DNA from: Thalassospira lucentensis
GTDB taxonomy: Bacteria; Pseudomonadota; Alphaproteobacteria; Rhodospirillales; Thalassospiraceae
Assembly: GCF_032921865.1 (NCBI RefSeq)
Contig: NZ_CP136684.1
Coordinates: 664,501-728,500, forward strand
Reading direction: 5' to 3'
DNA: 64,000 bases
How positions within the stretch are numbered: position 1 is the first letter of the stretch; every line of letters starts with the position of its first letter. Positions 48,124 to 57,118 of this stretch are shown in pieces. Under the pieces are notes generated by a model that searched no databases, was not told the origin of the DNA, and saw only the letters and a list, made by a program, of their open reading frames with translations. Made by a program: the position numbers and the translations under genes.

Positions 48124-49437
48124 ATGAAAAGCAATATTGGCCAATTCCTGTTTGGCAAACCGGCACAGGATCGTCTGCCGGACCGTGTGCGCGATGCGAT
48201 TGCCCGTCAGCAGCAGGACAGCGAAAAACTGATTGGCTGGGTGCAGCTGCTGCTGGTGACGATCTTTGCGACCCTTTACACCGTGTCGCCCAAAACATTC
48301 ATGAATACCGGAATTCATCCGGTGCCATGGGCTTTGGGGCTGTATTTCCTGTTTACCTTTATCCGGCTGGCGCTGTCCTATCGCGGCAGCCTGTCGAATT
48401 GGTTCCTGACGCTGTCAGTCATTGCCGATATTGGTTTGCTGATGGTCCTGATCTGGAGCTTCCATATCCAGTATATGCAACCGGCAAGCTTCTATCTCAA
48501 AGCGCCGACCATGATCTATGTGTTCATCTTCATCTCGTTGCGCACCCTGCGGTTTGATCCGCGTTATATTTTGCTGGCCGGGGCAACGGCGGCGATTGGC
48601 TGGCTGATACTGGTCTTTTATGTAATCTGGAGCGAACGGGGCGAGAGCATGGTCACACGGGATTATGTGACCTATCTGACATCCAATTCGATCCTGATCG
48701 GGGCCGAGATCGACAAGATCATTGCCATTGTTCTGGTATCAGCCGTGCTGGCGATTGCGGTTTCACGCGCACAACGATCCTTTACCCGCGCCGTCACCGA
48801 TGAAATCGCGGCAAGCGAGCTGTCGCGCTTTATCTCGCCCGAGGTCGCGGCCCGCATTACCCACGCAAACCAGCAAATCAAACCCGGCGACGGCGAAGCC
48901 GCCAAAGCCACCATCATGTTCACCGATATCGAAGGGTTTTCCGGCATTTCCGAAAAGCTGAGCCCGCAGGAACTTGCCGCAATGCTCAATGAATATTTCG
49001 CAGCAACCAGCAACGTGATCAACAAACACGGCGGCGTCATCACCCAGTTTCAGGGGGATGCCATGCTGATTACCTTCAACGCCGTCAAACCTGATCCCGA
49101 TCACGCGCTGAACGCCGTCCGCACTGCAATTGATATCACACGGCTCTGTGCCGACACCACGTTCTGTCATGGTGGAAAGCTTAGAACCCGATGCGGCATC
49201 AATACCGGGGATATCGTGATTGGTGCGATTGGCTCGGAAAGCCAGCTGACCTTCACCGTCCATGGCGACAACGTCAATATCGCCGCCCGACTTGAACAGC
49301 TTAACAAACAATATGGAAGCTACATCCTTGCAACCGAGGATACGGTGAAGTCCTGCCAGGAAGAGTTCGCATGGCAGGCACGCGGCGAGGTCACCGTGCG
49401 CGGGCGTGAAACGCCAACGCCGATCTTCAGCCTCTAG
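48124..49437 (+). CDS. Membrane-bound class III adenylate/guanylate cyclase
   Basis: The 437-residue protein has about six N-terminal transmembrane helices (40-215) and a C-terminal class III cyclase domain (about 255-437). Metal-binding aspartates are in MFTDIEGFSGIS and FQGDAMLITF; the transition-state segment is GDNVNIAARLE. Where classical adenylate cyclases have a purine-specifying Lys (KFxGD) this protein has Gln (QFQGD), a variant seen in many bacterial homologues. It makes cAMP or cGMP; the signal sensed is unknown. Confidence 0.9.
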   Translation: MKSNIGQFLFGKPAQDRLPDRVRDAIARQQQDSEKLIGWVQLLLVTIFATLYTVSPKTFMNTGIHPVPWALGLYFLFTFIRLALSYRGSLSNWFLTLSVIADIGLLMVLIWSFHIQYMQPASFYLKAPTMIYVFIFISLRTLRFDPRYILLAGATAAIGWLILVFYVIWSERGESMVTRDYVTYLTSNSILIGAEIDKIIAIVLVSAVLAIAVSRAQRSFTRAVTDEIAASELSRFISPEVAARITHANQQIKPGDGEAAKATIMFTDIEGFSGISEKLSPQELAAMLNEYFAATSNVINKHGGVITQFQGDAMLITFNAVKPDPDHALNAVRTAIDITRLCADTTFCHGGKLRTRCGINTGDIVIGAIGSESQLTFTVHGDNVNIAARLEQLNKQYGSYILATEDTVKSCQEEFAWQARGEVTVRGRETPTPIFSL

Positions 49438-49469
49438 GCAGATGAGCTTATCGCCTTTGCCATCCCCAC

Positions 49470-49765
49470 AAAGAAAAAGCGCGCGGCGGGCGATTTGCCC
49501 GCCCCACGCTTTTTGGGGACAGATGGTCTTGGGGAGACCGGTCAGATACGGTGCCTTGACCTTGGGGTGCAGATCACTGCGGGGGACAGTGATTTTAAAG
49601 GTCCCGGTGAGTAGCGAGGGAGGGGCGCTTCACCGGCGTTTCCGCATCTGACAATTGTGAATATGCCCTTGAATTGGGGCGTAAAAACCGGCCGGTAATG
49701 ACCATTCAGGGGCAAATTGGGGCGAAATAAAGTTTGGAACTGTAACCGCGAAAAGCCGTTCCCGA
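49470..49765. repeat. Intergenic repeat, unit A
   Basis: Unit A begins with a GGCGGGC/GCCCGCC hairpin (49485-49503) followed by CCACGCTTTTT, which may terminate the cyclase gene. It continues with ATGGTCTTGGGGAGACCGGT, and after a spacer with GGCGTAAAAACCGGCC and ACCATTCAGGGGCAAATTGG. The same order recurs in unit B. No gene was supported in 49438-50353. Confidence 0.65.
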
Positions 49766-49770
49766 TTGGG

Positions 49771-50035
49771 GAAAAAAGAAGGGGCGGGATTTACCCGCCC
49801 CATTTTCGGGGTCTTCATGGTCTTGGGGAGACCGATCAGCCGGGGCCTGGGATTGTTCTCTCTTCGGGGGAAGATGAAAGAACGGGCCAGAAGACGTTTG
49901 AGGGGGGACAGAAGGTTCTGGCCGTTGCCTCGACTGACAATGCCTAATCTGCCTTGTGAATAGGGCAGGAAAACAGGCCGCATAGGGCCATTTGAGGGCG
50001 AATTATGGTCAAAAAGGGGCATATGAACCCACAAA
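49771..50035. repeat. Intergenic repeat, unit B
   Basis: Unit B begins with a GGGGCGGG/CCCGCCCC hairpin (49781-49801) with loop ATTTA, followed by ATGGTCTTGGGGAGACCGAT, and further on GGCAGGAAAACAGGCC and GCCATTTGAGGGCGAATTAT. It is a diverged direct copy of unit A about 300 bp away. Both carry the hairpin at the same relative place. Confidence 0.65.
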
Positions 50036-50353
50036 CCCTTGATAGCGATATTGCCAATAATGATCTATCCTGAAGATTGTCCGGCTCCGCATTGGCAGAA
50101 ACACGCCAATCCGGAATGACGCATGCAATTGCATTCCCTTCCGGCACCCGTACCCTGTTGCCTTCTGTGCCAACGCAGACCGGACACCCGCACCACACAG
50201 ACCCGGAAAAACCGGGCGCGCGCAACGTCCTGACCGGCTGCATCATTTGCAGAAAGCACATGGAATTGGCAAACCGCTTATTTAGGCGGGATAATACAGA
50301 TCTCCATGCGCGGGCCGGCCCCATGCGTCCCATGATGCATCAAGGAGATGTCC

Positions 50354-52441
50354 ATGCCCCCGTCCAAAGACCCAAAAGACAAAGCAGACACCACAAATCC
50401 CCTCGCTAGCCCCCGTCACGTTCCGCGATGTGCCGCGTTAATCGGCCCCTATTCCAGTGGCAAGACCAGCCTGTTTGAAAGCCTTCTTACCGCGACAGGT
50501 CGAGTACATCGCAAGGGGTCCGTTCGTGATGGCACGACAATCGGCGATGCAACAGCCGAGGCACGCGAACGGCAAATGAGCACCGAAATGACGGTTGCCC
50601 AAACCCGGTATCTTGACGAGGAATGGCATTTTATCGATTGCCCCGGCTCGGTTGATTTTGCACAGGATTCCCGTGAAGCCGCGATGATATGCGATGTTGC
50701 CATCGTGGTTGTCGAACCCGACCCGACACGCGCCATGATCGCCGCACCGATCCTGAAATTTCTGGATCGCAATCGTATTCCGCATCTGATTTTCATCAAT
50801 AAAACCGATCATAGCGGCATTCGCCTGCGCGATAGCCTTGATGCGCTGCAATCAATTTCGGAGCGTCCGCTTGTGCTCCGTGAAATTCCGATCCGCGACG
50901 GCAAGGGGCCGGACGATACGATAACCGGTTTCGTCGATGTCGTTTCCGAACGGGCCTATCAATATCTGGAAGGACAACCTTCAAAACTGATCACTCTGCC
51001 CGCCAACGCCAAAGAACGCGAAGCCGAGGTCCGGGATGAATTGCTCGAGGCACTTGCCGATTTTGACGACAATCTGCTTGAACAAATCCTTGAAGATCAG
51101 ACACCGGCAAGAGAAACAATCTATGACAATCTTGAACGTGATCTGGCCAAGGATTTGATCGTTCCGGTGTTCTTCGGGTCAGCTGAACATGACCACGGCA
51201 TCATTCGATTGTTAAAGGCATTGCGTCACGAAGCGCCGAATGCCGATGTGTGCGCTCATCGTCTGGGCGTTGAACCGCAAGGCGAGGTTACTGCTGTCCA
51301 GATTTTCAAAACCGTTCATCTGCCCCATGCGGGGCGGTTTTGTTATGGGCGGGTCCTTTCGGGGCAGGTAAAGAACGGCGACACACTTGGTCGCGACAAG
51401 ATCGCAGGCATGTGTCAGGTATTTGGCGACAAGCACGAAAAGCTCGATATCGGTACATTTGGCAGCATCGTCGGCCTGCCGCGAATTGATCATCTGCGCA
51501 CCGGTTCGCTGTGCACAGCCGATGGCGAGATGGATAGTCTTTGGCCAGATCCCCTGCCCCCGCTTTATGAAACCGGACTGGAAGTTACCAAGCCCGGTGA
51601 TGACGTCAAACTGACCGAAGCATTGCGCCATCTGTGCGAACAGGACAGATCTCTGTCGTTCGTTCATAGCGACGATACCGGGCAACTTGTATTGCGGGGC
51701 CATGGCGATATTCACCTTCAGGTCGCACTGGCCCAGCTTCGCACCCGCTATCACCTTGAAATCGAAACCAGACCGGTTGAAACCGCCTATCAGGAAACCG
51801 TGCGCAAGCCGGCACAGGCGCGGGGTCGCTATAAAAAGCAGACTGGCGGACATGGGCAATTTGGCGATGCCCAGATCGAACTGAAACCCCTTGGACGCGG
51901 CGAAGGTTTTTCATTCAATGAACGGATCGTCGGCGGTGCCATTCCGCGGCAATATATCCCCGCTGTCGAAAAGGGGGTGCGCGATGCCATGCGTTCCGGA
52001 CCGCTTGGTTTTCCGGTGGTTGATATCGCGGTCGAACTGGTTGACGGGTCCTATCACGCGGTTGACAGTTCCGATCAGGCATTTCAGATGGCCGGTCGCA
52101 TTGCCATCGCCGATGCGCTTAAGGAAGGGCAGTCGGTTCTGCTTGAACCCATCGAAAGATACGCGATTTCGATCCCGTCGGAATTCACATCCAAGGCCCA
52201 GCGGCTGGTCAGCACCCGGCGCGGCCAGATCCTTGGTTTCAGTGCCAAGGATGGCTGGCAGGGATGGGACGAAATTGATGTCCAAATGCCCGCATCCGAA
52301 ACCGGCGATATGGTGATGGAGCTACGATCACTGACACAGGGAACGGGCTTTTTCACGCGGAGTTTCTCGCACATGCAGGAACTTACAGGCAAGCAGGCCG
52401 ACATGGTCGTAAATGCGCGACAAAAACCACATAGAAAGTAA
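50354..52441 (+). CDS. Elongation factor G-like GTPase
   Basis: A 695-residue EF-G paralogue with five domains. G1 is GPYSSGKTS (31-39), G3 DCPGSVDF, G4 INKTDHS; domain IV shows GRYKKQTGGHGQFGDAQIEL. The N-terminus is extended and the P-loop departs from the AHIDAGKT of canonical EF-G, as in the EF-G-like group of alphaproteobacteria. Its role (ribosome recycling, stress translation or none) is not settled. ATG 50354 has AAGGAG at seven bases; the ATG at 50348 is too close to it. Confidence 0.92.
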   Translation: MPPSKDPKDKADTTNPLASPRHVPRCAALIGPYSSGKTSLFESLLTATGRVHRKGSVRDGTTIGDATAEARERQMSTEMTVAQTRYLDEEWHFIDCPGSVDFAQDSREAAMICDVAIVVVEPDPTRAMIAAPILKFLDRNRIPHLIFINKTDHSGIRLRDSLDALQSISERPLVLREIPIRDGKGPDDTITGFVDVVSERAYQYLEGQPSKLITLPANAKEREAEVRDELLEALADFDDNLLEQILEDQTPARETIYDNLERDLAKDLIVPVFFGSAEHDHGIIRLLKALRHEAPNADVCAHRLGVEPQGEVTAVQIFKTVHLPHAGRFCYGRVLSGQVKNGDTLGRDKIAGMCQVFGDKHEKLDIGTFGSIVGLPRIDHLRTGSLCTADGEMDSLWPDPLPPLYETGLEVTKPGDDVKLTEALRHLCEQDRSLSFVHSDDTGQLVLRGHGDIHLQVALAQLRTRYHLEIETRPVETAYQETVRKPAQARGRYKKQTGGHGQFGDAQIELKPLGRGEGFSFNERIVGGAIPRQYIPAVEKGVRDAMRSGPLGFPVVDIAVELVDGSYHAVDSSDQAFQMAGRIAIADALKEGQSVLLEPIERYAISIPSEFTSKAQRLVSTRRGQILGFSAKDGWQGWDEIDVQMPASETGDMVMELRSLTQGTGFFTRSFSHMQELTGKQADMVVNARQKPHRK

Positions 52442-52562
52442 TAGAATTGATCTATCGCTAATCATTAAACTATTGATTGGCGTAAAGTTTTCCAATCGTT
52501 GATACTCTTTGCAGACAAAGAGCTAACCTTCGGGCATGTGCCCCTTTTACCGGAGTGAAAAC

Positions 52563-53033
52563 ATGCAGATTGATATCGGAATCAATGAAACCAACCGCAC
52601 TGCAATCGCCGACGGCCTTGGCCGCGTTCTGGCAGATTCTTATGCGCTGTATCTCAAAACCCATAACTTCCATTGGAACGTGACCGGGCCGATGTTCCAG
52701 ACGCTGCACACCATGTTCGAAGAACAATATACCGAACTGGCCATGGCGATTGACGAAGTTGCCGAACGTATTCGTTCGCTGGGCGCGTTTGCCCCGGGCA
52801 GTTTTTCGGCTTATGCCAAACTCTCCTCGATCCCGGAAGAAACCGGTGTGCCTGCCGCCAAGGACATGATCACACAACTGGTCGAAGGCCATGAAACCGT
52901 GATCAAGACCGCGCGTTCGCTTTATCCGATCTGTGACTCGTCAGACGATGATGCCACTGCCGACCTTCTGACCGCACGCATTCAGGTCCACGAAAAAACC
53001 GCATGGATGTTGCGCTCCCTGCTGGAAAGCTAA
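52563..53033 (+). CDS. dps: Dps family DNA-binding ferritin
   Basis: A 156-residue Dps protein, which forms dodecamers that oxidise and store iron and protect DNA in starvation or peroxide stress. The ferroxidase ligands are in [12 protein letters not shown] (His37) and [11 protein letters not shown] (Asp64, Glu68). The ATG at 52563 with GGAG upstream is used; the frame extends to 52536. It has no lysine-rich N-terminal tail. Confidence 0.95.
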   Translation: MQIDIGINETNRTAIADGLGRVLADSYALYLKTHNFHWNVTGPMFQTLHTMFEEQYTELAMAIDEVAERIRSLGAFAPGSFSAYAKLSSIPEETGVPAAKDMITQLVEGHETVIKTARSLYPICDSSDDDATADLLTARIQVHEKTAWMLRSLLES

Positions 53034-53056
53034 AACGAGAACGTCGTGTTCAAAAC

Positions 53057-53086
53057 AAAGGCCCGGAAATCCATCCGAGCCTTTTT
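53057..53086. terminator. Bidirectional terminator between dps and amidase
   Basis: AAAGGC-CGGA and TCCG-GCCTTT form an imperfect stem. T-runs lie on both sides (CTTTTT on plus, TTTGTTTTG on minus), so it serves both convergent genes. Confidence 0.75.
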
Positions 53087-53111
53087 CATATCCGGTGAAG
53101 CCAACCGAACA

Positions 53112-54392
53112 CTATCCACGCAGCAAAGGATCAATCCGGCGCGCCGCATGCAGGACGGCAAAGTCGTGCCCGTGCGGTGCCGCAATCATCAATGCCCCCG
53201 GCGCAACGCCGTCACCAGCCGGAACCGGGATTGAAATGGCGCAGGCATCCGAAAGGTTCAGATAGGAAGTATTGCGCAACATCATCGCATTCAAACGGTC
53301 AAAGTCGGCTTCGACTTCGGCAATCTTGGGTGCCATCATTGGTAATGTCGGTGAAATCATCACATCGACATCCGCCATGGCCGAACTGAACATCGCAATC
53401 ACGTCGGTTCGCTTGGCATAGGCATCAATCAGGTCTGCCGCACTTAGCGTATCGGCAAAACGCATCCGGTTCAAAACACGCGGATCGCCACAAGTTTCAA
53501 GCGCCTTGAAATCCCGCGAATAGATTTTGTGCGCCTCGGCCGCGACAAGAATTTTGTTGATCACCGCATTCTCGGCCAAAAAGCCCAGATCAATCTCGGT
53601 CAACTGATGGCCAGCGTCATTCAGCTTTTTGCAAACCGCATCAAAATCCGCCCGCACCCGGTCATCAAGGTCATTCACAAAGGCATGGGCCGGAACACCG
53701 ATTTTGATCGGGGCGGGTTTGCCATCCTGTGCGGGCAAGGTTTTGCCCGCCATGACTTCAAACGCGGTAATCGCGGTTTGCAGATCACCGGCAAGCGGCC
53801 CCGCCGTGTCAAAACTTTTGGCCAACGGATGAATGCCTTCACCCGACATCCACAGACGGCTGGGCTTATAGCCATAAAGCCCGTTGATCGCCGACGGAAT
53901 GCGAACCGATCCGCCGGTATCGGTGCCAAGTGCGATATCGGCCAGACCAAGTGCAACCGTCAATGCACCGCCCGATGTCGAGCCGCCCGGAATGCCTTCG
54001 GGGTCAAACACATTGCCCGGCGTACCGTAATGCGGGTTAAGCCCGACACCGGAATAGGCAAATTCGCTAAGTGCTGTACGACCAAACGGCACCGCACCGG
54101 CGGCCTTGATGCGCGCGATGACTTCGCAATCCCGCGTTGCTGCCGGACGCCCCTGCAACAATTTTGATGCGGCCGTGGTGGTAACACCGGCCTCGTCATA
54201 AAGGTCCTTTACCGAAACCAGCATACCGGCCAACGGCAGGGCCGTTGCCGATTGCGCCACGCGTTCCTCGGCCGCGTCGGCATCACGCAAAATGCGGTCG
54301 CGGTCAAACTCGGTGAAAATCCTGGCTGCCAAATCACCCAGTTGATCTACCTTATCAATCGCTGCCTTAGCCTTGTCGATGATCGCGCCCAT
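53112..54392 (-). CDS. Amidase signature family hydrolase
   Basis: A 426-residue amidase with the Ser-cisSer-Lys triad: Lys62 in VSVKDLYDEAG, the cis-Ser in GIPGGSTSGGAL (134-143) and Ser162 in GTDTGGSVRIPSA. It hydrolyses amides or ureides; the substrate is unknown. It is the last gene of the TRAP operon, 52 bp after the DUF2848 gene, so it probably acts on the compound imported by the transporter. Confidence 0.93.
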   Translation of the reverse strand: MGAIIDKAKAAIDKVDQLGDLAARIFTEFDRDRILRDADAAEERVAQSATALPLAGMLVSVKDLYDEAGVTTTAASKLLQGRPAATRDCEVIARIKAAGAVPFGRTALSEFAYSGVGLNPHYGTPGNVFDPEGIPGGSTSGGALTVALGLADIALGTDTGGSVRIPSAINGLYGYKPSRLWMSGEGIHPLAKSFDTAGPLAGDLQTAITAFEVMAGKTLPAQDGKPAPIKIGVPAHAFVNDLDDRVRADFDAVCKKLNDAGHQLTEIDLGFLAENAVINKILVAAEAHKIYSRDFKALETCGDPRVLNRMRFADTLSAADLIDAYAKRTDVIAMFSSAMADVDVMISPTLPMMAPKIAEVEADFDRLNAMMLRNTSYLNLSDACAISIPVPAGDGVAPGALMIAAPHGHDFAVLHAARRIDPLLRG

Positions 54393-54444
54393 CGGGCTGC
54401 CTCCGTCACGTTCTGATTTTTATGGAAATTTTCTGAAACCGAGC

Positions 54445-55128
54445 CTAGGCGATTTCAGGCAGTTCAACAATGTCATAGCTGTGTGTAATGCTCAGCCCCC
54501 GCACCGGATCATGCATTGTCATTTTAAACGAACGTGCCGGGCGCACCCCGCCCTTCGCACCAAAAGTTCCGCACAGCATCGCAGCCGCCTTACCATTGGC
54601 ACCTGCCGCCTTAAGCCCCGCCCCTTCGATCAGATCGGAAAGCGGACGGATTGATGCAATCGTGCCTTCCTGATAGGGAACCCATTCATCACTGTCGCCT
54701 TCACGGATCCAGGATTTCAGTTCGATCTGTTCCAGATGATCCGCAACATCGTCAAACTTCCAGATCGCATCAGCAACCGGCTTGGCACAAATCTGCTTTG
54801 ACAGTGCAACCGAATGGGCTTCAAGTTCCCGGTCGGTATGATCCGATGCCAGTCCAAGATACAAAACACCGTCCTTTGAAATCACCAGCGGCTCGACCTC
54901 GCCCGACGTGCCTTTGCCCACCACCTCGATCAGCGGTGCCTGGGTCAGCATGCCAAACGATGTGCGGTAATAAAGCGGCACGGTCGATGGTGGCTTGACC
55001 CCGATAGCGGCCAGTTCGTCAATGTGATGCTGGATCGCCTTGGCATCGCGGCCGGTCCATCCGGCAACCGTGCAATGACCGATTTCAAAGCTGACTTCAT
55101 TGCCATCAAGGGTAAAATTCATCTGCAT
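54445..55128 (-). CDS. DUF2848 family protein
   Basis: A protein of about 227 residues matching DUF2848, a family related to fumarylacetoacetate-hydrolase-like folds: FEIGHCTVAGWTGRDAKAIQHHIDEL, GVKPPSTVPLYYRTS and GLASDHTDRELEAHSVALSKQ. DUF2848 genes often sit next to amidases and TRAP genes as here, suggesting hydrolysis or isomerisation of the imported compound. The frame runs to 55212, but ATG 55128 (or 55122) fits the fold start. Confidence 0.85.
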   Translation of the reverse strand: MQMNFTLDGNEVSFEIGHCTVAGWTGRDAKAIQHHIDELAAIGVKPPSTVPLYYRTSFGMLTQAPLIEVVGKGTSGEVEPLVISKDGVLYLGLASDHTDRELEAHSVALSKQICAKPVADAIWKFDDVADHLEQIELKSWIREGDSDEWVPYQEGTIASIRPLSDLIEGAGLKAAGANGKAAAMLCGTFGAKGGVRPARSFKMTMHDPVRGLSITHSYDIVELPEIA

Positions 55129-55179
55129 TTGCTCTATCCCAATTCTGATTTTTACGAATTTTGCGCGCATTGGGCGGTT

Positions 55180-55201
55180 GCGGACCGGCTTCCCGGTCCG
55201 C
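55180..55201 (-). other. Intercistronic hairpin in the TRAP operon
   Basis: GCGGACCGG and CCGGTCCGC form a perfect 9 bp stem around CTTC, between dctM and the DUF2848 gene. No T-run. It may lower or stabilise expression of distal genes. Confidence 0.5.
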
Positions 55202-55262
55202 CCCGAAGGCACAAAAGATCAAGACATGATGCGTGTTGTCGCGCGTGTTTATCCCGACCGGA

Positions 55263-56543
55263 TCAAAGGATGTCGGGCAGGAACAGGGCGACGGACGGCA
55301 TCGCGACAAGCAGGGCGATCATGGCCAGCATCACCAGAACAAACGGGATGGTGCCCAGCATCACTTCGGACAATCGGCCCGATTTGCGTGCCCCCTGCAC
55401 GACGTAAAGGTTAAGTCCGACAGGCGGTGTGATCAAAGCCATCTCGATCAGAACAATCAGAAGAATGCCAAACCATACCTTGTCAAACCCCATGCCGGTC
55501 ATGATCGGCACAATGATCGGAATGGTTGCCACCATCAGCGACAGGGTTTCAATGAAGAAACCAAGCACGATGTAAAGCAGGATCACGACCATCAATGTGC
55601 CCATCGGTGACAGGTTCAAACCGGTCAAAAGGTCTTTAAGTTCCCGTCCCATGCCTGCGGCGGTCAGGGTAAAGTTCAGGAAATAGGCACCGATAATCAC
55701 CAGCATGATCATCGCGGTGATCCGAACCGTGCCATACAGGCATCTTTCCATCATTTCGCGCGAAACACCGCGATTGAATGCCGCAATCAGCATCGCAATT
55801 GCCACACCGACAGCAGCCGATTCTGTCGGGGTTGCCCAACCGGCATAGATCGACCCAATCACTACAAGGAACAGAACTAAAATCGGCAAAAGATGCTTCA
55901 GGCTGCCGATGCGTTCCGACCAGGTGAATGAACGGCTTGTCCCGCCAAGGGTTGGTTTGATCTTGCACAGGATCGCCGTGACCATCATAAAGGCCACCGC
56001 CATCAGAAGCCCCGGGATCAATCCGGCAAGGAAAAGACGCGGGATCGATGTTTCGGTCAGGAAGCCATAGACGATCAGGTTGATCGATGGCGGGATCATG
56101 ATGCCAAGCGTCCCGCCCGCGGCAATCGCGCCGGAAAACAGTTTGGGATCATAGCCAAGCTTTTCGGCCTGCGGCATGGCAACGGTTGCCACCGTCGCCG
56201 CCGTCGCAACAGACGACCCCGACGTTGCCGAAAACATCGTTGCGGTGCCGATATTGGCGTGGATCAACCCGCCCGGAAGCCACGAAAACCATTTATCAAG
56301 GGCTTCATAGGTGCGTTCGGCAATACCACCACGCACCAAAATTTCCCCTAGCAGCACAAAGAACGGAATGGCGATCAGGGTCGATGAATTCGACGATGAC
56401 CAGACCACCTGCCCCAGTCCGCGCAAAAGCGGGAACGGCGAAAACAGCTGATCAACCCCGAACCCCAGCAGGAACAGAACAATCCCGACCGGAATGGACA
56501 GGGCCAAAAGCCCCAGAAGCGATGCGGTAACGGTAAAGATCAT
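55263..56543 (-). CDS. TRAP transporter large permease (DctM type)
   Basis: A 426-residue permease with about twelve helices: IPFFVLLGEILVRGGIAERTYEA, the TATMFSATSGSSVATAATVATVA motif characteristic of DctM, and MIPPSINLIVYG. It imports organic acids or related compounds with sodium or proton coupling. The start overlaps the DctQ stop by four bases (ATGA). Confidence 0.96.
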   Translation of the reverse strand: MIFTVTASLLGLLALSIPVGIVLFLLGFGVDQLFSPFPLLRGLGQVVWSSSNSSTLIAIPFFVLLGEILVRGGIAERTYEALDKWFSWLPGGLIHANIGTATMFSATSGSSVATAATVATVAMPQAEKLGYDPKLFSGAIAAGGTLGIMIPPSINLIVYGFLTETSIPRLFLAGLIPGLLMAVAFMMVTAILCKIKPTLGGTSRSFTWSERIGSLKHLLPILVLFLVVIGSIYAGWATPTESAAVGVAIAMLIAAFNRGVSREMMERCLYGTVRITAMIMLVIIGAYFLNFTLTAAGMGRELKDLLTGLNLSPMGTLMVVILLYIVLGFFIETLSLMVATIPIIVPIMTGMGFDKVWFGILLIVLIEMALITPPVGLNLYVVQGARKSGRLSEVMLGTIPFVLVMLAMIALLVAMPSVALFLPDIL

Positions 56544-57088
56544 GCTTCCAACTCCAGTTCGGAGCGGGCACCCACCAGCGCATCGGCCTGCTCAAGGTTA
56601 CGCTTGGCCAGAAGCGACAGTGTCAGGATGACCAGAACACTTGAACACACGGCAAACCATATCCAGCCGGAAAGCCAGATCGATTGCGGTATCCATAATG
56701 GTGTTTCAAGTGGAGTATTGGCGCGTGATCCGCGTTCAATCGTCTTTTGCAGAACCGGCCAGCTTTGCACGGCAATAACAATCGACGTTGCGGCAAGGGC
56801 GATGATCGCAAGAAGATCAAGCATTGCCTTGCCACGCTGGCGTAGACGCAAACGGATAAGGTCAATACGGACATGCGCCAGTTCCGTCAGGGCATAAGAC
56901 ATTCCCCAACTGGCGACGCCGGCCATCACATATCCCGATATTTCATCAGCACCACCAAAGGAAATACCGACTTCACGCAAAAGAATATCTGCGATGATCA
57001 GGATCACGCAGCCTGTCAGAACAAGTCCGACAAGCAGCGCGATCATGCGGTTAATGCGGCGGATGGCCGCAATCAATGAGGTAGTCAC
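56540..57088 (-). CDS. TRAP transporter small permease (DctQ type)
   Basis: A 182-residue protein with four helices in the DctQ pattern (LLREVGISFGGADEISGYVM, ASWGMSYALTELAHVRIDLI). It forms the membrane complex with the large subunit. It follows the binding protein gene by 30 bp. Confidence 0.95.
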   Translation of the reverse strand: MTTSLIAAIRRINRMIALLVGLVLTGCVILIIADILLREVGISFGGADEISGYVMAGVASWGMSYALTELAHVRIDLIRLRLRQRGKAMLDLLAIIALAATSIVIAVQSWPVLQKTIERGSRANTPLETPLWIPQSIWLSGWIWFAVCSSVLVILTLSLLAKRNLEQADALVGARSELELEA

Positions 57089-57118
57089 GGTTGCGGCCTC
57101 CTCCGGCTGGTTTTCTGC

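Noticed and set aside
47713..48318. Long minus-strand frames across the sRNA region and cyclase start
   Set aside because: They cross the terminators of the sRNAs and the cyclase start on the other strand and lack family patterns.
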